Below, piece after piece: positions 35,051 through 43,824 of a DNA stretch of 64,000 bases. This DNA comes from SCTD01 sp963784675 (GTDB lineage Bacteria; Actinomycetota; Actinomycetes; Mycobacteriales; SCTD01). Under the pieces are notes generated by a model. That model was not told the DNA's origin. It ran no database searches and worked only from the letters and a program-made list of their open reading frames with translations. The position numbers and the translations under genes are program-made. The stretch lies in NCBI GenBank assembly GCA_963784675.1, contig CAWASE010000003.1:16514-80513 (forward strand). Reading direction: 5' to 3'. Every line of letters begins with the position of its first letter. Positions within the stretch are counted from its first letter, which is position 1.

Positions 35051-36625
35051 ATGAACCGTCCCTCCCGATCGCGACGGGCAGGCGCAGGCCTGCTCGCGCT
35101 CACCCTCGCCGCCGGCGCCGGAGCGCTGCTCGCTCCCGGCAGCAGCTCGGCCTCCAGCCACCGCGAGGCCCCGTTGACCGCCGGCAACCCGCTGTCGGAC
35201 AACACCGACACCTACGCCTTCGTCAGCCCGGACAAGCCCGACACGGTCACGCTGATCGCCAACTGGAACGGCTTCCAGGACCCCTCCGGCGGGCCGAACT
35301 ACTTCCCGTGGGGCGCGGCCGGCTACCAGTACGACATCAAGGTCGACACCGACGGCGACGCGATGCCGAACAAGACCTACCGCTGGACCTTCAGCACGCA
35401 GGACTCCCGCGGCGACAGCACCTTCCTCTACAACAACGGCGCCGTGAACTCCATCGACGACGCGACGCTGCTGTTCAAGCAGACCTACAAGCTGGAGGAG
35501 ATCGACGCTGCCGGCATGTCCAAGACGCTCGTCGACGGCGGGAAGGTCGCGCCGTCCAACGTCGGCGCCGCCTCGATGCCGAACTACGCCTCGCTGCGCG
35601 ACGAAGCCATCACCACGCTGGACGGCGTCGAGGGTGGCAGCAGCTTCGTCGGCCAGGCCGACGACCCGTTCTTCCTGGACCTGCGCGTGTTCGACCTGCT
35701 CTACGGCGCCGACCTGTCCGAGGCGGGCAACGACACCCTGGACGGCTACAACGTCAACAGCATCGCCATCCAGCTGCCGATCTCGGACGTCACCGACGGC
35801 GGCGACGGCAGCGGGATCATCGGCGTCTGGAGCACCACGCAGCAGCAGACCCTCACCCTGAGCCCTGGAAAGGCCGAGCCGACCGGCGACTTCGTCCAGG
35901 TGTCGCGCCTGGGCATGCCGCTGGTGAACGAGGTCGTCGTCCCCGCCAGCCTCAAGGACGCCTTCAACTCGCTGAGCCCGGACAAGGACGCCACCGTCAT
36001 GCCGGTCGTCGACCGGGTGAACGACCCTGAGGTGCCCAAGCTCATCGAGGCCATCTACAAGCTGCCGGCCCCGGCAGCGCCGCGCGACGACATCTTCGCC
36101 ATCTTCCTGACCGGCGTGGAGGGGCTGAACAAGCCGCCGAAGGTCACGCCGTCGGAGCAGATGCGCCTCAACACCAAGATCGCGCCCGCCGCGAACCCGA
36201 GCCGGCTCGGCGTGCTCGCCAAGGACACCGCCGGCTTCCCGAACGGCCGCCGCCTGGCCGACGACGTCATCGACATCGAGCTGCAGGCGCTCGAGGGAGC
36301 GGTCCGTACCGGCAAGATCGTCGAGGCCCTGGCCAAGGGTGACGGCGTCGACGCCAACGACCTCGAGTTCGGCAGCCGCTTCCCCTACCTCGCGCTGCCG
36401 CACTCCGGCTCCAGCACCGCTGCCCGCGGCACCGGCGGGGTCAGCGGCAACGCGGCGACCGCGCCGACCGGCACGAGCGGGTCCGCAGCGGCCCCGTCCG
36501 GCGCCGTGTCTGCGGGCTTCGGCGGGCTCGCCGGCAACGGGCTCCCCGTCCTGCCCGTGACGATCGCCCTCGTCGTCCTCGCCCTCGGTGGCGCCGGCGT
36601 CTACGCCCGCACCCGCCAGGTCTGA
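35051..36625 (+). CDS. DUF4331 surface protein
   Basis: The 524-aa protein has a signal peptide (LLALTLAAGAGALLAPGSSSASSHREAP) and the DUF4331 hallmark SSHREAPLTAGNPLSDNTDTYAFVSP directly after cleavage, with PNYFPWGAAG, DIKVDTDGDAMPNKTYRWTF and RLGMPLVNEVVVP further on. The end has a Gly/Ser-rich linker and a membrane helix LPVTIALVVLALGGAGVYARTRQV, but no clear LPxTG. DUF4331 proteins are secreted, of unknown function. It stands 2 bases ahead of the sortase gene and is probably cotranscribed with it. Confidence 0.87.
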   Translation: MNRPSRSRRAGAGLLALTLAAGAGALLAPGSSSASSHREAPLTAGNPLSDNTDTYAFVSPDKPDTVTLIANWNGFQDPSGGPNYFPWGAAGYQYDIKVDTDGDAMPNKTYRWTFSTQDSRGDSTFLYNNGAVNSIDDATLLFKQTYKLEEIDAAGMSKTLVDGGKVAPSNVGAASMPNYASLRDEAITTLDGVEGGSSFVGQADDPFFLDLRVFDLLYGADLSEAGNDTLDGYNVNSIAIQLPISDVTDGGDGSGIIGVWSTTQQQTLTLSPGKAEPTGDFVQVSRLGMPLVNEVVVPASLKDAFNSLSPDKDATVMPVVDRVNDPEVPKLIEAIYKLPAPAAPRDDIFAIFLTGVEGLNKPPKVTPSEQMRLNTKIAPAANPSRLGVLAKDTAGFPNGRRLADDVIDIELQALEGAVRTGKIVEALAKGDGVDANDLEFGSRFPYLALPHSGSSTAARGTGGVSGNAATAPTGTSGSAAAPSGAVSAGFGGLAGNGLPVLPVTIALVVLALGGAGVYARTRQV

Positions 36626-36627
36626 GC

Positions 36628-37272
36628 ATGCGTCGCGCCGCCGCCCGTAGCTCCTTGCGGGCGGCGGCGCGCCGTCTGGCGGCGCCGAGGTGGCGCGGTC
36701 CGACCGCGCAGGCCACCGCGCTGCTCGTCGTGCTCAGCGTGGGTCTGTCGCAGGCCGGCGCTGCTAGGGCCGACCTGGCCGCCGAGAGCGGCCGCGGACC
36801 CCGCGTCGACATCCCGGTGGTGCCGTCCCGCGTGGCGCCCCCGGTGCTGCTCGGCATCCCGGACCTCGACCTCACTACCCGCCTGATCGGGTTGCGGCGC
36901 AACCTCGACGGCGCGCTGCAGGTGCCCGAGGACCCGTCGCGGGCGGGCTGGTACAGCCAGGGACCCGCACCGGGCGACGAGGGCCCGGCCGTCATCGTCG
37001 GCCACGTCGACAGCTATCGCGGCCCGGGCGTGTTCGCCCGGCTGCGCACGCTGAAGCAGGGCTCGCTCATCAAGGTCCGGCGCTCGGACGGCACGCTGGT
37101 CGTGTTCTCGGTCCGCGCCGTGCAGGACTACAGCAAGCGCGACTTCCCCACCGACGTCGTCTACCGCGGGAACGGCGGGACGAGCCTGCGGCTGATCACC
37201 TGCGGCGGTCCGTTCGACCGTCGCACCGGGCACTACCGCGAGAACCTCGTCGTCTTCGCGGCCCCGGTCTGA
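36628..37272 (+). CDS. class F-type sortase
   Basis: The 214-aa protein has an N-terminal membrane anchor (ALLVVLSVGLSQAGAARA) and a sortase domain with the catalytic set His126 (VIVGHVDS), Cys192 (LITCGG) and Arg204 (GHYREN). Length, single N-terminal span and the TLxTC-like LRLITCGG block match the actinobacterial class F/E-like short sortases. It begins 2 bases after the DUF4331 gene. The nearby LPATG protein is the obvious candidate substrate. Confidence 0.85.
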   Translation: MRRAAARSSLRAAARRLAAPRWRGPTAQATALLVVLSVGLSQAGAARADLAAESGRGPRVDIPVVPSRVAPPVLLGIPDLDLTTRLIGLRRNLDGALQVPEDPSRAGWYSQGPAPGDEGPAVIVGHVDSYRGPGVFARLRTLKQGSLIKVRRSDGTLVVFSVRAVQDYSKRDFPTDVVYRGNGGTSLRLITCGGPFDRRTGHYRENLVVFAAPV

Positions 37273-37284
37273 GCCCCTGAACGG

Positions 37285-38391
37285 TCAGACGCCGACCGGC
37301 TCGTCGGCCAGCAGCCGGCCCAGCTTCACCAGCTGCCGGGTACCGCCGCCGAGGGTGAGCTCGTACTGCTTGGCCTGCAGGTAGTAGCGGTGCAGCGGGT
37401 ACTCGCGCGAGACCCCCATGCCGCCGTGCAGGTGCGCCGCCGCGCGCACGACCCGCTGTCCGGCGTCGGAGGCGAAGTACTTCGCGACCGCGACCTCCTT
37501 GGCCGCGGGGCGCCGGTGCGCGACCAGCCACACCGCCTGCAGCGTCGTCAGCCGGATGGTCGTCGTGTCGATGAAGGAGTCGGCGGCGCGCTGGCCGACG
37601 GCCTGGAAGTGCGCGATCGGGTGGCCGAACTGCTCGCGCGTCATCGTGTACTCGGCCGTCAGCCGCACGGCCTGCGCGGCGATGCCGGCCAGCAGGGCGC
37701 AGACCGCGACGGTGCCGACCTCGAGCACGTCGACCAGCGCCGACGCGTCGCCGAGCGGCCAGCCGGGTGCGCCCTCGAGCACAACCCTGGCCTCGGGCGC
37801 GTAGCTGATGGTGTCCTGCGCCTCGCGCACGACCCCCGGCCCGGTGGGGTCGACGAGGAACAGCCGCGGCCCGTCGGGGGTGGTCGCCGAGACGATCAGC
37901 TGGTCGGCGTCGAGGCCGGCGGGCACGCACACCTTGGTGCCGTCGAGCACCCAGCCGTCGCCGTCGGGACGGGCGGTGGTGGCCGGGCTGGTCTCTTCGC
38001 CGAGCGGCTCCACCAGCGCGGCGGTGACCAGCAGCTGCCCGGCGGCGATCGCCGGCAGCACGTCCGCCTGCTGCTGCGCGGTGCCGTGCCGGGCGACCGC
38101 CAGGGCGCCGAGGGCGAGACCGGCGAGCAGCGGCACCGGGGCGGCGTAGCGGCCGGCCTCCTCCAGCAGCACCGCGAGCTCGACCAGGCCGAGCCCGAGC
38201 CCGCCGTGCTCCTCGGGGACGCCGACGCCGAGCAGGCCGGCGTCGGCGAGCTTGGCCCAGAGCGCGCGTCGAAGCCCGGTCGGTCGGACTGCTCGCACGG
38301 CCCGCAGGGTCTCGGGCGTGCAGTGGTCGGTGAGCAGCCGCGCCGCGAGCTCGCGGACGGTGTTCTGGTCGTCGGTCAGGGCGAAGTCCAC
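37285..38391 (-). CDS. acyl-CoA dehydrogenase, FadE28-like partner subunit
   Basis: The 368-aa protein has MDFALTDDQNTVRELAARLL at the N-terminus, GVGVPEEHGGLGLGLVELAVLLEEAGR, an altered FAD-domain core, and FDATAVH-equivalent region HGGMGVSREYPLHRYYLQAK near the end. The short length and weak central motifs resemble the small subunit of the alpha2-beta2 dehydrogenases (FadE28/ChsE type) that shorten steroid side chains. It lies 10 bases after its partner in the same direction. Substrate in this organism is inferred from the pairing and the KstR-like box. Confidence 0.8.
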   Translation of the reverse strand: MDFALTDDQNTVRELAARLLTDHCTPETLRAVRAVRPTGLRRALWAKLADAGLLGVGVPEEHGGLGLGLVELAVLLEEAGRYAAPVPLLAGLALGALAVARHGTAQQQADVLPAIAAGQLLVTAALVEPLGEETSPATTARPDGDGWVLDGTKVCVPAGLDADQLIVSATTPDGPRLFLVDPTGPGVVREAQDTISYAPEARVVLEGAPGWPLGDASALVDVLEVGTVAVCALLAGIAAQAVRLTAEYTMTREQFGHPIAHFQAVGQRAADSFIDTTTIRLTTLQAVWLVAHRRPAAKEVAVAKYFASDAGQRVVRAAAHLHGGMGVSREYPLHRYYLQAKQYELTLGGGTRQLVKLGRLLADEPVGV

Positions 38392-38401
38392 GGTCTGCTC
38401 C

Positions 38402-39584
38402 TCAGCGCTTGACCATGGGCATGCCCAGGCCGAAGACGGTGATGAGGTCGCGCTGGACCTCGTTGACGCCGCCGCCGAAGGTGAGGATCACCAGGGAGCG
38501 GTACATGGCTTCCAGCCGCGAGGCCAGGACTGCCTCAGGCGAGCCCTTCTTCAGGTACGCCGCCTGGCCGACGACCTCCATGAGCAGCCGGCACGCGTCG
38601 AGGTTGAGCTCGGTGCCGAAGACCTTGGTCGTGCTGGCGTCCTCGACGGCGAGCACCCCGCGCTCGGCGTCCCAGGCGACCTTCCAGTTCTGCAGGCGCA
38701 GGAACTCGAAGCCGGCGTGCACCTTGGCCAGGTTCAGCTGCACCCACTCCTGGTCGATGACGCGGCGGCCGTCGGGCAGCTGGGTGTCCTGCGCCCAGCC
38801 GCGCACCTCGGTGAGCGCCTTGTCGACCATGCCGGGGGTGCACAGCGTGACGCGCTCGTGGTTGAGCTGGCCGGTGATCAGCGACCAGCCGTTGTTCAGG
38901 CCGCCGATGACGTTGGTGAGCGGGACGCGGACGTCCTCGTAGTGCACCTCGCAGATCGGGTGCTGCCCGATGAGCTCCAGCGGCCGAGGCGTGATGCCGG
39001 GGGTGTCCATCGGCACGACGACGATGGACAGGCCGCGGTGCTTCTTCACGTCGGGGTCGGTGCGCACGGCCAGCCAGCAGTAGTCGGCGGTCGTCGGCGT
39101 AGCGACGTCCACAGCTTGGTGCCGTTGATGACGAGCTCGTCGCCGTCGACGACGCGCGCGGGTCGTCAGCGACGCGAGGTCGGTGCCGGCGTCGGGCTCG
39201 GAGTAGCCGATGCAGAAGTGGATCTCGCCGCGCAGGATGGCCGGGCAGGAAGCGCTCCTTCTGCTCCTGCGTGCCGTGCTGCATGATCGTCGGCCCGACG
39301 GTGTTGATCGTCAGCATCGGCACGGGGGCGCCGGCGCGCATCGACTCGTCGAAGAAGATCCACTGGTCGATCGGCCCGCGGCCCTGGCCGCCCCACTCGC
39401 TCGGCCAGCCGATGCCGAGCCAGCCGTCGGCGGCCATCTGCTTCACGACCTCGCGCATCGTCGGCGTCGTGGCGTCTGCTCGTCGTCGAGCCTGGCCCGC
39501 GTGTCCGGGTCGCAGCAGCTCGCCGTAGTAGTCGCGCAGGTCGCGCCGCAGCTGCTCCTGCTCGTCCGTGTACGCGAGGTGCAT
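38402..39584 (-). CDS. acyl-CoA dehydrogenase, FadE29-like subunit (four indels)
   Basis: Starting at ATG 39584 the protein opens MHLAYTDEQEQLRRDLRDYYGELLRPG, continues with GWLGIGWPSEWGGQGRGPIDQWIFFDESMRAGAPVPM, and after breaks near 39475, 39245, 39165 and 39110 carries TTADYCWLAVRTDPDVKKHRG to an intact end with ILTFGGGVNEVQRDLI. This last block is characteristic of FadE29-like steroid dehydrogenases. Repaired length is about 393 aa. The catalytic and FAD-binding blocks seem intact across the breaks, so consensus errors are more likely than decay. A KstR-like box lies 38 bases upstream. Confidence 0.77.
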
Positions 39585-39621
39585 CAGGCCGCCCGGGACT
39601 CGGGTCCGCGCCGCCGCGGAC

Positions 39622-39635
39622 TAGAACGTGTTCTT
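39622..39635. promoter_or_regulatory. KstR-like operator upstream of the acyl-CoA dehydrogenase pair
   Basis: TAGAACGTGTTCTT matches TnnAACnnGTTnnA at all fixed positions but the last. The surrounding 16-mer GGACTAGAACGTGTTC is identical to that at the sulfotransferase start. The box is 38 bases from the dehydrogenase ATG (39584) and 120 bases from the plus-strand FHA gene, so it could act on either promoter; the dehydrogenases are the natural KstR targets. Confidence 0.65.
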
Positions 39636-39755
39636 GTTCTGTCGGAGGGTATCGAGCCGGTCAAGGTGGCGGAGCACCAACACGCAGGTCGAGATAAGTC
39701 AAGAACAGCGGAAGAACGTCTTGCGCCGGCCCCGCGTCAGCCCTACGTTGCGCCC

Positions 39756-41366
39756 ATGATGATCGTCGCGAAGAGCGGGCCGGTCACGGGGCGGCGGTTC
39801 GAGATCGACCGAGAGCTGGTGCTCGGCAGGGAGGCCGATCTCTCCCTGGACGATCCGCAGCTGTCCCGCCGACACCTGCGGCTGCGGCCGGTGCAGGGCG
39901 GGGTCGAGATCGAAGACCTCGGCTCGACCAACGGGACCTTCGTCGACGACCAGCGCATCGACGGGGTCCGCACGCTGCGACCGGGCGACCGCCTCCGCCT
40001 GGGCTCCTCGCAGTTCGCGCTGGAAGCAGGAGCCCGCGAGACGGTGGCCGTCTCGCTGCCGGGGCCGCCCGCGCGGCACCAGGCCGCCGGGGCCGCAGCG
40101 ACGCCCTTCGCGCCCTCGCCCGGTCAGGGGTACGTGGCGCCCGGCCGGCGCCGGGGCCCGCTCGTCGCCCTCGTCGTCGTGCTCGTCCTGATTGCCGGGG
40201 TGGTGGCGTACGTCGTGCGCTCGTCCGACGACGCCGGCGACGCGGTCGTGGCAGGGGCGGGTGCGCCGGCAGCCAGCGGGTTCGTGTACGTCGAGACCAA
40301 CGCGCCCGCACCGGCGGGCAACGAGATCCAGGTGTTCGCCCGCGCGGCGGACGGTTCCCTCGTCCCGGGCGAGCGCTACCCCACGCGCGGTGACGGCAAG
40401 CAGATCTCCCCGCCGCTGGGCCTGCCGCTGACCGACTCGCAGGGCGCCGTAGCGCTGAGCCCGGACGGGCGCGTGCTGTTCGCCGTCAACACCGGCTCCA
40501 ACACCGTGTCGACGTTCCTGGTCGACGGCGCGTCGCTGACGTTCGTGAGCACCCTGGACTCCGGCGGGGAGTACCCGCTCTCGGTGACGGCGTCGGCGAA
40601 CGGCGTCGGCTACGTCGCCAACGTCGACCCTGACGAGGCGAACAAGGGCAGCGCAGGCAAGGAGAACCTGGTCGGCTTCCGCTACGACACCGACGGACGC
40701 CTCAGCGCGCTCGCCGGCGCCGTGTACCCGCTGACGCCCCGCGGCCTGCCTGCGACGATCGCTTTCTCCCCGTCGGGCACGCAGCTGGTCGTCACCGAGC
40801 GCGAGTCCCGCAACCTGCTGACCTTCCCGGTCGCTGCCGACGGCACCCTGGGCGAACGCACCCGGACGGCGTCCCCCGGGGTGAATCCCTTCGGACTGGC
40901 CATCACCCGGTCCGACGTCGCGATCGTGTCCGACTTCGGCGATCCGGGCGCCGAGCCGGCGATCGGCTCGAGCGTCTCCTCCTACACGATCGCGGGCAAG
41001 GACAGCGCCGGGATCAACTCCTACGCCAACCGCCAGCTGGGCTCGTGCTGGGTGGCGCTCAGTCCCGACGACACGGTCGCCTACGTCACCAGCGCCGTCA
41101 GCCAGTCGGTCACCGCTGCCAGGGTCGGGCCGGACGGCAGCGTGACCGCGTTGGAGACCAAGGCCCCCAAGCTGCCCGGCTTCGGGCTCGACGCGATGGT
41201 CTCGCCCGACGGCAAGAACCTCTACGTGCTGGAAGGCACCCCGAAGGACCCGGCGTCGCTGGACCGCGTCATGGCCTACCGGATCGAGGCAGACGGCACC
41301 CTCACCCCGCTCGGCGAGCCGGTGGGTGAGCTGCCCGCGAACGCCTCGGGCCTGGTCGCCACCTGA
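39756..41366 (+). CDS. FHA domain - TM - beta-propeller protein
   Basis: The 536-aa protein starts at ATG 39756. Residues 1-90 are a full FHA domain (LVLGREADLSLDDPQLSRRHLRL, EDLGSTNGTFVDD). A Pro/Ala linker and one span (RGPLVALVVVLVLIAGVVAYVV, about 130-150) lead to a ~380-residue lactonase-like seven-bladed propeller outside (QGAVALSPDGRVLFAVNTGSNTVSTFLVDG, PATIAFSPSGTQLVVTERESRNLLTF, VALSPDDTVAYVTS). So a phosphothreonine-binding module inside is linked to an extracellular propeller. I know no named family with this order; a link to Ser/Thr kinase signalling is inferred. Confidence 0.82.
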   Translation: MMIVAKSGPVTGRRFEIDRELVLGREADLSLDDPQLSRRHLRLRPVQGGVEIEDLGSTNGTFVDDQRIDGVRTLRPGDRLRLGSSQFALEAGARETVAVSLPGPPARHQAAGAAATPFAPSPGQGYVAPGRRRGPLVALVVVLVLIAGVVAYVVRSSDDAGDAVVAGAGAPAASGFVYVETNAPAPAGNEIQVFARAADGSLVPGERYPTRGDGKQISPPLGLPLTDSQGAVALSPDGRVLFAVNTGSNTVSTFLVDGASLTFVSTLDSGGEYPLSVTASANGVGYVANVDPDEANKGSAGKENLVGFRYDTDGRLSALAGAVYPLTPRGLPATIAFSPSGTQLVVTERESRNLLTFPVAADGTLGERTRTASPGVNPFGLAITRSDVAIVSDFGDPGAEPAIGSSVSSYTIAGKDSAGINSYANRQLGSCWVALSPDDTVAYVTSAVSQSVTAARVGPDGSVTALETKAPKLPGFGLDAMVSPDGKNLYVLEGTPKDPASLDRVMAYRIEADGTLTPLGEPVGELPANASGLVAT

Positions 41367-41463
41367 CCCGGCCCCCGGAGCAGGCGCGCCGCTGCCGCAC
41401 CCTGCCGACGGGCGATGGACGCGGGCGCGCTTGACTGGTCCCCTCACCGGAGGGGGCCAGGCG

Positions 41464-42267
41464 ATGACCAGTGACCGACAGGCCCTGCTGACCGCGTTGC
41501 TGGCCGATCTGGCCGCCGAGAGCGCGGATCTCGACGGCGTGGTCAGCCCGCTGAGCGAGCAGCAGTGGCACCTGCCGACCCCGGCAGACGGGTGGGACGT
41601 GCTCGACACCGTGAACCACCTGCGCGTCACCGACCGCGACGCGGTGCTGGCGGCCGAGGACCCGGCGGGATTCGGCAGCCACCTGGAACAGGTCGTGCGG
41701 CCCGTCGCCGCCACCTACATCGACGGGCTCGTCGAGGACAGCCGCGACCTCGCCCCCGCGCAGGTGCTGGCCGGCTGGCGGGAGGGTCGCGAGCGCTTCG
41801 CGCAGGTGCTCGCGTCGGTGGACCCGACCACCCGCATCCCGTGGTTCGGGCCGGCCATGAGCCCCGCCTCCTTCGTGACCGCGCGGGTGATGGAGACCTG
41901 GGCGCACGGGCAGGACGTCGCGGACACCCTGGGTGTGCAGCGGGTCCCTACCGACCGGCTGCGGGCGGTCGCCGAGATCGGCGTGCGCGCGCGTCCTTTC
42001 GCCTTCGCTGCCCGCGGGCTGCCTGCCCCGACGGCGCCCGTGCGGGTGCTGCTCGACGCCCCGTCGGGCGCGCGCTGGGAATGGGGCCCGGCGGGTGCCG
42101 CGGACGAGGTCACCGGCCCCGCCCTCGACTTCTGCCTGCTCGTGACGCAACGTCGGCACCGCGACGACCTGCAGCTCCGCGTGCAGGGCGCCGCGGCAGC
42201 GCAGTGGGTCACCATCGCGCAGGCCTTCGCCGGGGTCCCCGGTGCCGGCCGTCAGCCCCGACGATGA
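41464..42267 (+). CDS. TIGR03084-family (DinB/maleylpyruvate-isomerase fold) protein
   Basis: The 267-aa protein starts at ATG 41464. It has a metal-binding DinB-like four-helix N-terminal domain (LADLAAESADLDGVVSPLSEQQWHLPTPADGWDVLDTVNHLRVTDRDA, with the first His near residue 60) and METWAHGQDVADTLG supplying two more ligands. The C-terminal region is the wHTH-like MDMPI_C part. This matches TIGR03084, a mycothiol-dependent-fold family often next to acyl-CoA carboxylase genes in actinobacteria. The reaction is not known. Its stop overlaps the start of accD. Confidence 0.83.
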   Translation: MTSDRQALLTALLADLAAESADLDGVVSPLSEQQWHLPTPADGWDVLDTVNHLRVTDRDAVLAAEDPAGFGSHLEQVVRPVAATYIDGLVEDSRDLAPAQVLAGWREGRERFAQVLASVDPTTRIPWFGPAMSPASFVTARVMETWAHGQDVADTLGVQRVPTDRLRAVAEIGVRARPFAFAARGLPAPTAPVRVLLDAPSGARWEWGPAGAADEVTGPALDFCLLVTQRRHRDDLQLRVQGAAAAQWVTIAQAFAGVPGAGRQPRR

Positions 42268-43824
42268 GCGACAACCGCACCGAGCTGCTGACCCGGCTCG
42301 ACGAGCTGGCGCAGGTGCGCGCGGGGGTCAACCTCGGCGGCAGCGAACGTTCGCTGGCCCGGCACCGGGCTCGCGGCAAGCTGACCGCGCGCGAGCGCAT
42401 CGAGCTGCTGCTGGACCGGGACAGCCCGTTCCTGGAGCTCTCGCCCTACGCAGCCTGGGGCACCGACTTCCCGGTCGGCGCCGGGGTGGTCACCGGCATC
42501 GGCGTCGTCGAGGGCGTCGAGGTGCTCGTCAACGCCAACGACCCCACCGTCCGCGGCGGCACGTCGAACCCCTTCACGCTGCGCAAGCTGGCCCGGGCGC
42601 ACCAGATCGCCGAGCAGAACCGGCTGCCGTACGTCAGCCTGGTCGAGTCCGGCGGCGCCGACCTGCCGACGCAGGCGGAGATCTTCATCCCCGGTGGTCG
42701 GATGTTCCGCGACCTCACCCGGCTGTCGGCACAGGGCATCGCGACGGTGGCCGTCGTGTTCGGCAACAGCACCGCCGGCGGCGCCTACGTGCCCGGCCTC
42801 AGCGACCACGTCATCATGATCGACGGACGCAGCCAGGTGTTCCTGGCCGGCCCGCCGCTGGTGAAGATGGCCACCGGCGAGGACGCCGACGAAGAGGCGC
42901 TGGGCGGCGCGTCGATGCACGCCCGCACGTCCGGCAGCGCAGACCACCTGGCCGTCGACGAGACCGACGCGCTCCGCCTCGCGCGGCAGGTGGTGCGCCA
43001 CCTCGGGCACCGCAAGCTCGGACCGGGACCGACGCTGCCGCCCGACCCGCCGCTGCGCGACCCGCAGGGCCTGCTGGACCTCGCGCCCGCGGACCTGCGC
43101 CGTCCGCTCGACCCGCGCGAGGTGCTGGCGCACGTGGTCGACGGCAGTCGCTTCGACGAGCACAAGCCGCTCTACGGGACGTCGCTGGTCACCGGCTGGG
43201 CGAGCATCCACGGTTATCCGGTCGGCGTGCTGGCCAACGCCCGCGGCGTGCTGTTCCGCGAGGACGCCGAGAAGGCCGCCCAGTTCATCCAGCTGGCGAA
43301 CTCCGCCGACACGCCGCTGCTGTTCCTGCAGAACACCACCGGCTACATGGTGGGCGTGCAGTACGAGCAGGCCGGCATCATCAAGGCCGGGTCACAGATG
43401 ATCAACGCGGTGTCCAACAGCCGCGTCCCGCACCTGACGCTGAACATCGGCGCGTCCTACGGCGCGGGCAACTACGGCATGTGCGGTCGCGCCTATGACC
43501 CGCGCTTCCTGTTCACCTGGCCGAACGCCAAGAGCGCGGTGATGGGTCCGGCGCAGCTGGCAGGGGTGCTCGACCTCGTCGGCCGGCGCCAGCGCGCAGG
43601 CGCAGGGGCGCGACTACGACGAAGAAGCCGCAGCCGCGATGAAGGCGGTGGTCGAGCAGCAGATCGAGGCGGAGTCGCTCGCGCTGTTCCTGTCCGGCCG
43701 GCTCTACGACGACGGCATCATCGATCCGCGCGACACCCGGACCGTCCTGGGGCTCGCGCTGTCGGTGGTGCACGGAGCGCCCGTCCGCGGCGTCCGCGAC
43801 GGCTGGGGGGTGTTCCGCCTGTGA
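42264..43824 (+). CDS. acyl-CoA carboxylase carboxyltransferase (beta) subunit, one indel
   Basis: The start is ATG 42264; repaired length 519 aa. It is a typical biotin-dependent carboxyltransferase: LARHRARGKLTARERIELLLDRDSPFLEL, RGGTSNPFTLRKLARAHQIAEQNRLP, GGRMFRDLTRLSAQGIATVAVVFGNSTAGGAYVPGLSD, NTTGYMVGVQYEQAGI. At about 43590 an extra G (GGCCGGCGCC) shifts the frame; the tail AQAQGRDYDEEAAAAMKAVVEQQ resumes and runs to the stop at 43822-43824. The sequence is closest in style to 3-methylcrotonyl-/geranyl-CoA carboxylase beta subunits. It overlaps the alpha subunit gene by 4 bases. Confidence 0.85.
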
